Source of the DNA: CAJBLF01 sp964545415 | Lineage (GTDB): Bacteria; Patescibacteriota; Gracilibacteria; Absconditabacterales; Absconditicoccaceae | Length of the DNA: 64,000 nucleotides | Assembly (NCBI GenBank): GCA_964545415.1 | Contig: CAZJFP010000002.1 | Location: 18,469-82,468, forward strand | Reading direction: 5' to 3' | In this document: positions 10,087-19,656 of the stretch, piece by piece | Layout: each line of letters starts with the position of its first letter | How positions within the stretch are numbered: position 1 is the stretch's first letter | Made by a program: the position numbers and the translations under genes | The notes under the pieces: generated by a model | The model's database searches: none | Seen by the model: only the letters and a program-made list of their open reading frames with translations | Told to the model about the DNA's origin: nothing

Positions 10087-10493
10087 GTTGGGTATCCGAA
10101 TAATCACGAAATGATATAATGAGTGATTATCGAGATAACAACTATATAATCTTCCTGTTTGAGGGGAGATTATATATCATTTTTACTCTGTTAATGATCC
10201 ATATACTTCCTTTTGTGTATGATAAGTATACTCAGATTTTTTTTCCTGTCAAATTTTTGAACGTATAATATTCTATACATACATCACCCTTCTAAATATA
10301 TTGTTAGTTTGTATTAGATTTATATTAATGTCAATGATAGAAATAAAAAATATATACAAAAATATATATTGATTACTAAAAAAACAAAAAAAAATAGATA
10401 AAATACTGAAATAGTCCTTGTATAGCATATAGAGATAATTATCTGTGATTTACAGATCTTGTTTTTGTATATTTTAATTTTTTAAAAATAAAA
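10087..10493. promoter_or_regulatory. Divergent intergenic region of cassette 1
   Basis: This 407-bp non-coding stretch separates the secreted gene from the DUF916-like operon. It is related to 13142-13575. Shared blocks include atcgagataac (atcaagataacg in the second unit), gttaatgatc, a taagtatactcaga block followed by a T or A run, and tgtcaaat near an A/T run. Conservation in both cassettes suggests control elements. A possible plus-strand -10 (tataat, 10265-10270) lies far upstream of the ATG, implying a long 5' UTR. No ORF is supported. Confidence 0.5.
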
Positions 10494-11531
10494 ATGATGT
10501 ATAGGAAATGACTTGTTTGCTTTGCTGTATTGATATGATGCTCTTTTTTGCTGGTCAATTATTCACATGCCGGTGAATTTAAGGAAACGGATATGAATAG
10601 TGTTTGATTGAAATTTTGTAATGACGGTACCGGAAACGATCAATTGAAAAGTAGCATAACCCTTTCTTCAGACGCAGGGGAAGGAAAAAATATCTGTTTA
10701 TATTTTTTTAATGTATGAGATAAGACCATTGATTTCGTTTATGGATTCTCTGAAGGTAAAATAGGAAAATATGGGGAAGAAATGTGTGAAGCAGATATGA
10801 CGACAGGAAATAAATTTTCCAAATTCATCCCATTCACTCATGAGAGAAAAGTAAGCGTAGAAGGTCATACCTATCAGACAGTAGACGAAGAGATAAAAAT
10901 CCCATTATGAATGAGCGGTATTGTCTATTGATGTGTTGCATACAAACTTGAAGATCCTGAATACAAAGGTATGGGAGGAATGTTTGACCTAGTTGTTCGT
11001 AGGACAGCACATATCAATCTCTTTGTTTGAGGAGAAGGAACTATTAAAAATGCAATAAAAATTATCCCCCTCAGCGGTGGTGTTTTTACGACAAACAGAA
11101 GAATCAAAGCAGAATTGGATCAAGACAATAAACTAAAAATGAGTTTTTTGGTGGAAAACGAAGGAAATATATCTCAGGATGTAAATATAACAGGAACAAT
11201 CTATAATATTCTCTGATTTGAAAAGAGCTTTTCTATAGATCATAAGAGACTCACTCCATGAGAAAAATTTACATTTACATCAGATATTGGAAGACTTCCA
11301 TTCTATAAATGATTTTTTAGTGTAAAACTTTATGCTCAGAATACTCCGGCATTTGATTTCGATGTATGAGGTATTGATGAAAAATTAAAACAGACATGAG
11401 TCATCGAAGAGAGTGCATCGATATTTATGTTTTCTTGGGCTGTAGTTATATTATTAGTAATATTGATTTTCATTATATATAAGGCTTTCTTTCCAAAAAG
11501 AAAACAGGTAAGTGTACCAAGTATACAATAA
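10494..11531 (+). CDS. DUF916-like membrane-anchored surface protein A, cassette 1
   Basis: This 345-residue protein has a signal peptide (RKGLVCFAVLIGCSFLLVNY), two beta domains, a C-terminal membrane helix (MFSWAVVILLVILIFIIY, about residues 311-328) and a short basic tail. Domain 1 has four cysteines in the pattern FCND, ICLYF, MCEAD, YGCVAY. Domain 2 begins GGVFTTNRRIKA and continues with VENEGN, LTPGEK and PFYKG, like the second Ig domain of WxL-interacting proteins (DUF916/DUF3324). In Firmicutes such proteins bind WxL proteins at the cell surface. Here the secreted partner would be the divergent gene 9447-10010; that pairing is inference. Confidence 0.75.
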
Positions 11532-11566
11532 ATTCAGTATAATGTTTTTTTATGAGTTAATAGAAA

Positions 11567-12355
11567 ATGATGATAAATAAAAAAGTGCGATCAATGATGT
11601 CTGTTGGCGTGTTGTTTTTGCTCTGCATATGAATTACGCATGCACAGACAGCGGATAATCAAGATAATTTTTTTAAGACAGGAGAAGAAAGTAAAATAGT
11701 TACTCAAAGCATCAAAGGTAATACAGTGAATGATCTTAATATTATCGGAGCAAAATTTTGTAATGATGGGCTTGAGCAAAATAAGCTTACGAATCATTTA
11801 AAGATGCAATTACAACCTGGTCAGAGGAAAGAAATATGTATGCTGTTTTTTAATATTTCCTCTGATAAGGCAGTTGATGTTAAATTCTGATTTTCGTCAA
11901 CGAATATAAATAAAGATGGATGAATCTCTTGCGATGATGATATGACTACAAAAAATGATTTTTCAAAAATGATAGATCAGACTAATGTTACAGAATTTGT
12001 CATAGAGCCACAAACACAGGTAGTGAAGAGAGTAAAAATATATGTCCCAAAGGATTATACAGGGAATAAAATATATGGATGTCTTGGATATAAAATAAAT
12101 AAAGAAGAAACAATGGACCCAGGTCAAGTATTCCTTTTGGTATTCCGCAAAACTGCGCCTATGCAAATCACAGTGACATGATGAGTATATCAATTCTGAT
12201 GGCGAGATGATATAAGGGATATCTACGCTACCAATAGAAATGTTCTTCTTAAAATAATTATCGGTATTCTAGTTATCCGATTGGTGTTAACCATCGTAAA
12301 GACAGGTAAGAAGAAAAATACACAACAAGAAAAAAAACAGCCTACAAAAAAATAA
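11567..12355 (+). CDS. Membrane-anchored surface protein B, cassette 1
   Basis: This 262-residue protein has a signal peptide (SMMSVGVLFLLCIGITHAQ). Its single beta domain has the same four-cysteine pattern as protein A (FCND, ICMLFF, SCDDD, YGCLGY). A membrane segment (VLLKIIIGILVIRLVLTIV) follows, then a lysine-rich tail. It therefore looks like domain 1 of protein A plus an anchor, without domain 2. It follows protein A by 35 bp, is followed by a strong terminator, and has a paralogue at 14680-15393. It probably works with protein A at the cell surface. Confidence 0.72.
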
Positions 12356-12380
12356 TAAACTATTGCTATATCACAAAAAG

Positions 12381-12408
12381 CCTAGGAAGTTTTTCCTAGG
12401 TTTTTTTT
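12381..12408 (+). terminator. Rho-independent terminator of cassette 1 operon
   Basis: The stem cctaggaa / ttcctagg is a perfect 8 bp with loop gttt, followed by eight T. It lies 25 bp after the stop of surface protein B. Confidence 0.9.
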
Positions 12409-12421
12409 ATGATAGAATTGA

Positions 12422-12441
12422 TATATTATATAGTCTAGGAC
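12422..12441. repeat. Left inverted repeat of cassette 2, within a hairpin
   Basis: This is the same 20-mer as 9372-9391 (tatattatatagtctaggac), again starting a hairpin (agtctagg..caaaac ggttag ttttgttttctagact) after the minus-strand secreted gene. It pairs with 13122-13141 at 19 of 20 positions. Confidence 0.8.
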
Positions 12442-12488
12442 ATACAAAACGGTTAGTTTTGTTTTCTAGACTAGTATTGGTATAATAA

Positions 12489-13067
12489 TTAAAGACTAGG
12501 TACATTAATAGTTAAGACACCAGTATACATACCTATAGCCTGATTAGCAGGGATATCTACACTAAGTTTAACACCTGTAACTGTTACAGTACAAACCTGT
12601 CCTTGGTTACCAGTTTTTCAAAACATGACGGTAGAACCTGAAATGATTGCTCCAGCAACATTGTTTGCTGCATTAGCTGTACAAATTCCATTACTGGGAA
12701 CACCTAATCAGTTATAAATTTTGACACCTGTTGCATAGATTACTTGTCCATACTGACCAGTAAGATTGGATGATTGAATAGTAAGCTGCCATGCGGAAAT
12801 TCCAGCAGTATCCATACATTTCCATACATTAGTACCACTCGTAGTACCTGTAGTTGAGAGGAAGTCTCATGATACAGTATGTGCAGTTGTGCTCCAAGCA
12901 TATGATCCCAAATCAATATTTTTTCCATATTCGCAGTGTCCACTCATACCGGTAATTTTAAGTTTAACTTGACCGGTATCAGTTGCTGCATTGGTAACAG
13001 TGTTTAATAAAAAGAGAGAAGCGATAAGAGCCAATGAAAGGGCTCCGATTTTCAATAGATTTTTCAT
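12489..13067 (-). CDS. Secreted WxL-like surface protein, cassette 2
   Basis: This 192-residue paralogue of 9447-10010 has signal peptide MKNLLKIGALSLALIASLFL then LNTVTNA. The mature part has KLKITGMSGHCEYG, further cysteines (WKCMD, GICTA, QVCTV), and the same end, NQAIGMYTGVLTINVPS. Two conserved glycines (GDF after the first third, and the GVPS region) are encoded by TGA. It diverges from the DUF916-like genes at 13576-15393 and is flanked by the inverted repeats at 12422 and 13122. A secreted wall or adhesin subunit is likely. Confidence 0.78.
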
Positions 13068-13121
13068 TTGTGTGTCAAACTACGATATAAAAAATTTGAT
13101 ACGGCTTGCCGTATCTAGGTT

Positions 13122-13141
13122 ATCCTAGACTATATAATATA
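13122..13141. repeat. Right inverted repeat of cassette 2 / operator-like palindrome
   Basis: The sequence atcctagactatataatata pairs with 12422-12441. It contains the perfect palindrome gactatataatatagtc (13128-13144), the same core as in cassette 1. Confidence 0.75.
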
Positions 13142-13575
13142 GTCGAATATCCCAATACATATACATTATAAGTATCAAGATAACGACTCCATACGCTTTT
13201 GTTATGAAAAAGAGTATAGATCAAATGATAAATTGTTAATGATCATATCTTCCTATTTTATTGTGGTGTCGTATCATATACAGGTATAAGTATACTCAGA
13301 AAAAAAAATCTGTCAAATTTTTTAACATAAGAAAAAATAAGTAGAATATAGTGTATAAAATGATATCTTGCTCATAAAATGGAAAATTATTAATTGTTGT
13401 ATGTAATATTAAAGAGTATGCTTTGTCAATAGAATGTATTTAAAAATAAAAAAAATAAACTAATATAAAATGATAAAAAGCAGAAAACATAGAAGAAATG
13501 CTAAGGTAAAACTTGTATTGATAATTGAGATATATACATACAATAATTGCTATTTTTTATATGATAATATAAAAT
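13142..13575. promoter_or_regulatory. Divergent intergenic region of cassette 2
   Basis: This 434-bp AT-rich non-coding stretch has conserved blocks shared with 10087-10493, including atcaagataacg, ttgttaatgatc, and ataagtatactcag followed by an A run and tgtcaaatttttt. I see no supported gene in it. Confidence 0.5.
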
Positions 13576-14646
13576 ATGTACAAAAGGATCCTTTGATGTT
13601 TTTTTATCCTTGGAACATTGTTTTTCGGATTTAGTAAGGCAGATGTGCAAGATATAGGTTTCAGTTTTTGTGATGACACAGATGGTAGTAATTTTATGGC
13701 ATGAAAAAGGACTTTCCAATTTATCGCAGGGACAGAAGAAGAAATATGTCTAAATTTTTCTACGAGTTCTGAAGAGACAAGAAAAGTAGTCTATGGATTC
13801 ACGGTATCCTATATATCTGCATGAGTGTCTGTATGTGATGCAGACAAATGAACAGGGAATGCGTTCAGCAAGTTTTTTGTCAACAAAGAAGCAAGAGCTT
13901 TTGATATAGATAAAGACCATCCAGTAACAGTTAAAGAAAAAATATTGATTCCTGTAGGTATGAGTTGATCTCAATATGGATGTATTGCATATGCTCTTGC
14001 TAAATCAGAAGGAGAATGAATGGCCTGATGAATGTTTGATTTGGTTGTAAATAAAGTGTATCCATTGGTATTTTTTGTTGGATGAGGTGAGTCTGTGAGT
14101 AATGCTGTATGATTGGAAAACCTAAGTGGAGGAGTCTATACAACAAACAAAAAGATAAAGGCAATGATTGATGAAGAAAATACTATGAAACTCTATGTTC
14201 GTATAAAAAACAAAGGAAATGTAGAACAAGATATGATGGCTACCGGTAAGGCATATAATGTATTGGGTATTGAAAAACCTTTTTCTATGAATGTACAAAA
14301 AGTAATGCCATGAGAAACGAGAGATGTGGAGATAGTCGTAGGCATGCTGCCATTTTATAAATGACCTTTTAGCGTAAAACTTACTATACAACATACACCT
14401 AGATTTGATTTTGATATATCAGGACTGGATCCAGATATCCAAAAAGGATGAACGATTACAGAAAAAGGTCAGGTATTCTTTTTCTCATGGGTATATGTTG
14501 CTGTAATAGTCTTGATACTAGCATTTTTGGCTAAGATAGTCTTGCCAAGAAAACATCATGATACACCAACAAATACACCAACAAATACACCAACAAATAC
14601 ACCAACAAATACACCAACAAATACACCAACAAATACAACAATATAA
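13576..14646 (+). CDS. DUF916-like membrane-anchored surface protein A, cassette 2, with TPTN tail
   Basis: This 356-residue paralogue of 10494-11531 has signal peptide YKRILGCFFILGTLFFGFSKA. Domain 1 has cysteines in FCDD, ICLNF, SVCDAD and YGCIAY. Domain 2 has GGVYTTNKKIKA, IKNKGN, MPGE and PFYKG. A membrane segment (FSWVYVAVIVLILAFLAKIV) follows, then a basic PRKHHD linker. The tail is six perfect TPTN repeats encoded by a 12-bp unit (acaccaacaaat), ending TTI. With a cleaved signal peptide and one membrane helix, the tail should be cytoplasmic. Its copy number can slip easily, so the tail may vary between strains. Confidence 0.75.
14563..14634 (+). repeat. 12-bp tandem repeat x6 (TPTN)
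   Basis: Six perfect copies of acaccaacaaat sit in frame at the 3' end of the surface protein A gene. The unit length is a multiple of three, so expansion or contraction keeps the frame. Confidence 0.97.
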
Positions 14647-14679
14647 GAACTAACTTTATTATATCTCAAAATTTGTGGC

Positions 14680-15393
14680 ATGAAAAACATATATGGAGTA
14701 ATGATTCTATCGGTCTTAGCTTTGTTTTTTGCTTGATCATGAACATATGCAGAAGAAGTATTGACTGATCTAAACCTAAAAGATACTATGATAAACGATA
14801 TAGAAGGTACAAAACTTCGTTTTTGTAATGATTGACTGATAGAAGAAAAACTAACTTCCAATGCAGTAATATCACTACGCCCGGGACAAACAAAGAAGAT
14901 GTGTGTTGTGTTGTTCAATAACACACCAAATGATATAAATTTTTATATCTGATTTACACAAGCAAACAAAGATCAAAATGGAGCATATCTATGTGACTCA
15001 AATGTAATGGACAACACATTTTCTACATATATACAAAACTATGAGGCTGATAAAAAAATGTTTATCAAAGGGGGAAGTCAAATATATCACAAATTTAATT
15101 TAGAAATTCCAAAAACACAGACAGGGGATATCCATGGCTGTCTCTCATACACGATAGATGACTGATATAGCTACAATGCCGGAGATACATTTGCAATAAG
15201 AATCCGTAAAGTTTCGCCTATAGAAGTTGTTGTTACAGGTTCCGTTTACCACTTCTGACGACGAGATCATAGTAAAGAACTATTAGCAGACAACAAAGCT
15301 ACAATCGCCAAGATACTTGTTGCAATATTTAGTGTGTGGCTTATAGTAACTATTCTAAAAACAACAAAACCAAAACCAACCAAGAAAAAATAA
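14680..15393 (+). CDS. Membrane-anchored surface protein B, cassette 2
   Basis: This 237-residue paralogue of 11567-12355 has a signal peptide (IYGVMILSVLALFFAGSG, glycines from TGA). Its one beta domain has the same four cysteines (FCND, MCVVLF, YLCDS, HGCLSY). A membrane segment (ATIAKILVAIFSVWLIVTIL) precedes a lysine-rich end. It lies 33 bp after protein A, with the same spacing and order as in cassette 1, and is followed by a strong terminator. Function is probably at the cell surface together with protein A and the secreted protein; no catalytic motif is visible. Confidence 0.72.
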
Positions 15394-15441
15394 ATCCACT
15401 AAAACAAAAAAACATACAACCCCGTACTTGCTACGGGAGCC

Positions 15442-15469
15442 AGCCCCGTACTTGCTACGGGGCTTTTTT
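15442..15469 (+). terminator. Rho-independent terminator of cassette 2 operon
   Basis: The stem agccccgta / tacggggct with loop cttgc is followed by a T run. An upstream partial duplicate of the stem (ccccgtacttgctacggg, about 15420-15437) shows local duplication. Confidence 0.9.
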
Positions 15470-15561
15470 ATGCTTGAAACTTATGACTATAACACTACAT
15501 TGTATTTTGAATTGAATCCCGCAAAATTCCGGGGTGTATTTTATATTCTGCATTAATAAAA

Positions 15562-15837
15562 ATGACACGAGCACAGCTACTTATCCGATATTTTCTCCTC
15601 ATCAACCTCTTTACCTTCATCGCTCGAGGAGTGGATAAATACAAGGCAACCGCACAGAAACGAAGGATTTCAGAAAAAAATCTTCTTATTTTTACTGCAC
15701 TTGGAGGATGGATAGGAGCGATTCTCGGTATGCAAGCGTTCCGCCATAAGACTATCAAAGGAAAATTCCTCACCAGATTCCGATTGATCGCTACGGCACG
15801 GATCATACTTACTATAGTAGTACTTTTCTCTCTGTAA
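15562..15837 (+). CDS. DUF1294 family membrane protein
   Basis: This 91-residue protein has two or three hydrophobic segments and the family pattern: VDKYKATAQKRRISEKNL, then LGGWIGAILGMQAFRHKT and KFLTRF. DUF1294 proteins are small inner-membrane proteins of unknown role. No TGA codon is used. The gene stands alone between the surface locus terminator and a palindromic repeat. Confidence 0.85.
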   Translation: MTRAQLLIRYFLLINLFTFIARGVDKYKATAQKRRISEKNLLIFTALGGWIGAILGMQAFRHKTIKGKFLTRFRLIATARIILTIVVLFSL

Positions 15838-15849
15838 TTCAAAAATACT

Positions 15850-15960
15850 GTCCTCCTTTGTAAAGGAGGAGAACCACAGAGTGGGGGAGGATTTATGGAC
15901 TATAGTACTTTTGTCCATAAACCCTCTAGCTTCGCCTTCTCCCGTTATAAAGGGAGACAA
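15850..15960. repeat. Palindromic repeat, related to family Q
   Basis: Successive hairpins are tcctcctttgtaaaggagga, then a tttatggac..gtccataaa stem (about 15891-15920), then ttctcccgttataaagggaga. It has the same word style (cctcctt / aaggagg) as the family Q copies at 8425 and 16879, but no matching outer arms. Confidence 0.6.
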
Positions 15961-15983
15961 CATTTAATGTTTTTTATCGATGT

Positions 15984-16868
15984 ATGAATATCAAAAAGAT
16001 ACAACAGAATATCCTTTCCCGGTATACCAGACACGGTCGCAAACTCCCTCGAAGAATGACTAAAGATCCTTATGCAATCCATATCTCTGAGGTAATGCTC
16101 CAGCAGACACAGGTGGATAGGGTAGTGCTGTATTTTCATCAACGAATGAAAGATTTTCCTGACTATACAACACTTGCAAATGCTTCGAAAACGGATTTAC
16201 TTCGTCATCGATCAGGCTTATGATTCAACTCGAGAGCTCTCAGACTTCAAGAGTGCGCAAAAAAGATAATTGAAAATTGAAAATTGAAAATTGAGAATGG
16301 ACTGGTGTTTAGAAATTCAAAATTAGAAATTAGAAATTCGGTCAATGTTACTGCTTTAAGAGCTCAACTACAAAAGTTACCGTGAATCGGTCCTTACACT
16401 TCTGCGGCTATCATGTCCTTTGCATGGAATCTGCCCGTTCCGGTTATTGATACGAATATCAGGAGAGTTTTGATTTTCTTGTTCAAACTTCCGGAAACTA
16501 TTTCCGCCAAAGAGCTCGAAGAATTCGCAATCAAAATAATTCCATCATGAAAGTCTCGTGATCGACATAACGCACTCATGGACCAATGAGCATTGCTACT
16601 TACTGCAAGGAAAACCAAGATTAAACCATTAAGTAAACAGTCAAAGTTTGAAGGATCTGACAGACAAGTCCGCGGACGAATACTTAAACAACTTGTAAAA
16701 ACGGTGTCCCTTGATAAAGGGAAGGGGACCCTTAGGGGTAGGGATTTGTTGACTATTCAAGACGTTCAAGAAGAATTTCCACACAAAGAAGTAAAAAAAA
16801 TCCTCGTCGATATGAAAAAAGAGTGATTGATAAACATCAGTAAATGAGTAATTACGATAGCAGAATAG
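15984..16868 (+). CDS. mutY: A/G-specific adenine glycosylase-like protein (MutY) without Fe-S cysteines
   Basis: This 294-residue HhH-GPD glycosylase is expected to remove A opposite 8-oxoG. It has SEVMLQQTQV (catalytic Glu), the helix-hairpin-helix LPGIGPYTSAAI, and the catalytic Asp in PVIDTNIRRVL. HNALMDQGALLLTARKTK is the place where MutY binds [4Fe-4S], but all four ligand cysteines are replaced. Two foreign in-frame pieces are visible. One is a tandem aattgaaaattgaaaattg-type repeat (about 16267-16350), in the loop before the HhH. The other is a palindrome tcccttgataaaggga (about 16710-16725) in the C-terminal winged helix. The 8-oxoG recognition domain is missing. Confidence 0.85.
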
Positions 16869-16878
16869 TTTAACGACA

Positions 16879-16994
16879 AACAACCTCACCTTTGTTTCCT
16901 CTCCTGACAGAGAGGCCCTCAGTAGTTTTGCACTCCTCTCTGATAGGAGAGGTGGGGTGAGGTTGTTCGCGAAATAGCCGAAGGTGAGGTTGTT
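16879..16994. repeat. Palindromic repeat, family Q copy 2
   Basis: The outer arms aacaacctcacctt / aaggtgaggttgtt pair perfectly over 14 bp. Inner hairpins include cctctcctgacagagagg and cctctctgataggagagg. It has the same design and A-rich tail as copy 1 at 8425-8564, with compensatory differences in the arms. It lies between mutY and rsmI. Confidence 0.85.
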
Positions 16995-17033
16995 AAAAAA
17001 AGAAAAAATAAATTTTATGTTTACTTTATAGTT

Positions 17034-17702
17034 ATGCTCTACCTCATTCCCACACCAATCGGTAACAAAGAAGACATTACCCTTCGCGCGTTGAGGCTTT
17101 TCAAGGAGCTGAAATACATCATCTCCGAAGATACGAGAACGACAAAAAAACTCCTTGGTATGTATGCTATCGACTACAAGGACAAGGATTTTCTTTCGTT
17201 GACCAGTTTTACCGATAAAGGGAAATTAACTCATTATCTCAATATCATCAAAGCGAATGATGTTGGTGTTGTCTCAGAAGCAGGAACGCCAGGATTGTCC
17301 GACCCGGGAAAATCTCTGATCCAACTTTGCAATGAATATCAGATTCCTTTTACGGTTTTGCCTGGTGCGAACGCACTTGTTCCTGCAATCGTAGGCGCAG
17401 GCTTCGATACGTCGGAATTCACTTATTTAGGATTTTTGCCGACGAAGAAAGGAAGACAAACCAAGATCAAAGAAATTATGAAATCAGAAATACCAGTCTT
17501 TATCTATGAATCTGTTCATAGGATGGAAAAATTATTGGAAGAATTGAAACTGAATGGATTCAGCGGAAAGATTGCTATCGCGAGAGAACTCAGCAAGATG
17601 TTCGAACAATATTTCACGGGGACTTTGGATGAAGCGATCGAAATGATCACAACAAAAAAACTCCCCATCAAGGGAGAATTCGTTGTCGGGATAAAGAATT
17701 AG
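17034..17702 (+). CDS. rsmI: 16S rRNA 2'-O-ribose C1402 methyltransferase
   Basis: This 222-residue SAM-dependent tetrapyrrole-methylase-fold protein methylates the ribose of C1402 in the ribosomal P site. Motifs in order are LIPTPIGNKEDITLRAL at the start, ISEDTRTTKKLL, VVSEAGTPGLSDPG, LPGANALVPA, FLGFLP-type YLGFLPTKKG, IYESVHRMEKLLEEL and IARELSKMFEQYF. No in-frame TGA is used. It is shorter than the usual 270-290 residues because the C-terminal extension is absent. It converges with the minus-strand gene whose stop begins at 17704. Confidence 0.95.
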   Translation: MLYLIPTPIGNKEDITLRALRLFKELKYIISEDTRTTKKLLGMYAIDYKDKDFLSLTSFTDKGKLTHYLNIIKANDVGVVSEAGTPGLSDPGKSLIQLCNEYQIPFTVLPGANALVPAIVGAGFDTSEFTYLGFLPTKKGRQTKIKEIMKSEIPVFIYESVHRMEKLLEELKLNGFSGKIAIARELSKMFEQYFTGTLDEAIEMITTKKLPIKGEFVVGIKN

Positions 17703-17703
17703 C

Positions 17704-18966
17704 TTATTTCACTATTTTTTCTTTGATATAGATAGATTGTCATGTTTTGATAGGAAAATTGAGGGGATCGATCAAGGGAAGTCCATCTCCGTCCGTGATC
17801 TGGATGGTTTTTCATAAGAATATTTTGGAAATATGGATGAGTTGCATCAGGTCTTTTGGTGCAAAAAAATCATTGCTCGTGGGGAGCGTGTATTTGTATA
17901 CCTTTCGTTTTCCGTCCTTGCTTTTATTGAGATATTCGAGAGAAATCTTAGCGTTTTTTGCCAAACGTTCAAAAGAGGAAATCGGATCGGATTTTTTTTC
18001 TTTGGCAAACAACGTATTTTTTTGTTGTGTGTTTGTTTTCTTTCGTTTTTGAACATCATCGATAGCGATATTGGTCATGATGTCATCGTAGCTGTATCAT
18101 GCTTTCAATAAATCAGTGAGTCTTTTGGAATAGAGATTGTATTGAGCTATCCTTTTTTTGAGATTAGTGATATGCGATCACTCAAAATTTTTTGAGAAAC
18201 TCTGGGGTCACTTGTTATAGCCATTGAAAGCGAGCATTCGTTCAAAATCATATTTTGGATCGTTTTTGTATTTGTTCCGGGATTTGTCGGTAAGCGATTT
18301 GGTGCTGACTTTACTTTTGCAGAAGAGCAGGTATTTCGCAGAAAATTCCAATGCAATCGTGGGATTGAATCTGTCATCTAGCTTCATGAGTTTGTTGAGA
18401 TCGTATCAGTATGATTTTCTTATTTCTACTAATTTGTCAGCGATAATCTTGTTCGCTTGTTTTCTTGTTTTTCATTTTTTGATCAGCGTATCGTAGTTGT
18501 ATGCAGTGTATTTGGGGTTATCATAGAAGACTTTATAGTTTTTTTTGAGATGCTGAGAAGAGAACCATTTGAAGGTGTCTGGCTGGATCTGAGAGATTCC
18601 TGTTCATCCATCTGCTACATTGATATTGGTCGGATCTCCTTCTCCTTCGATCATCTTGAGTCAAAAAAAGTAGCTGAGCGGAACATTGTTTTTGGTTGCT
18701 ATGGATTTGATATCTTCGTAGTATCTAAACGTCCTGAGAAATTTCCCCAATCAGCTTTCTCTAGGGAACGTGTTTCTGTCGATACCATGCTTTTGGAGAT
18801 AATCGCCGAATCATGCTCTTTTCTCTTCTATGTCAGAAGAAACGATTTCCTTACGATTAAGCAATATGTCTTTTTTGAGTCGGGATAAAGACTCCTTGGT
18901 GGATTTCATCAAGGATCCTATTTCTACGGATTTATTGTCAGGGATGAAATGCTCTATTCGTGACAT
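17704..18966 (-). CDS. Lytic transglycosylase-like protein
   Basis: This 420-residue protein has an SLT/lysozyme-like core: LSYFFGLKMIEGEGDPTNIN with the likely catalytic Glu (about residue 107), then VADGGTGISQIQPDTFKWF. FNPTIALEFSAKYL and MLAFNGYNKGP match the later helices of the fold. It would cleave murein glycan strands. The C-terminus (ISLEYLNKSK..DLMQLIHISKIFLGKTIQI) may be a LysM-like glycan-binding motif; that is weak. No signal peptide is seen, so export may be unconventional. The upstream gene 18969-19583 stops two bases before this start, so they form one operon. Confidence 0.78.
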
Positions 18967-18968
18967 GC

Positions 18969-19583
18969 TTACGCTAGTTCATCTTCTAAAACAAGGAACA
19001 CCAAAAGTCTAGTGAGATAACGATTACGACTGTCGTCGATACTATGGATCTTGGCGAGCTGGTTGTGGTATTGTTGTGGTTTCACGTCTTCAGGAAAAGG
19101 GATCTTCATTGTTGTTCATATTGTTTCTTTTTTCTTGGGGCTATGAGCAGGGGCTCATAAAGATAATACCTCAAGGATATCTCAGTTTCTTTCTCTGTGA
19201 TTTTCGTAGAGATGGATTTGCTGGAAAATATTGTGGGTGATAAGCTCTTTTCGTATTTGGACATCGTTGGAGATCTGCTGTTTCAATGTTCATTTCTTGA
19301 TATGCAAAGCTTTTCTGATGCCAGGGACAAGTTTCATAAGGTCTTTTTTTATGCCTACGATATCGTTGTTATATATTTTTTGTGCATCATCTAAGCAATA
19401 AATCATGCTAGATAGAGGATCTGAAGTATTGATAGTGTGTTCAGCGGATGCTATATTTTTTCGGATCTCTCATAGCTGATGCTGTTGGATATATGCATCT
19501 ATGGTCGTGTATATAGAAGTATCGTACGCTATCCTATTGGGAAGATGTAAATAATCTTTGGGTGTGCTGTTTGGCTGCTTCAT
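18969..19583 (-). CDS. Hypothetical protein paired with a lytic transglycosylase
   Basis: This 204-residue, mostly helical, charged protein is of no recognised family. It starts MKQPNSTPKDYLHLPNRIAY, has central amphipathic helices (DDAQKIYNNDIVGIKKDLMKL) and ends LTRLLVFLVLEDELA. Four glycines come from TGA. It has no signal peptide or membrane segment. Its stop is two bases before the transglycosylase ATG, which suggests translational coupling and a partner or regulatory role; that is inference only. Confidence 0.65.
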
Positions 19584-19656
19584 ACCAACTATTGAAAAAC
19601 TAAAACGATTTGTTATAATATATTATATATAATTTTTTTTATTTGTCAAAAAATTG

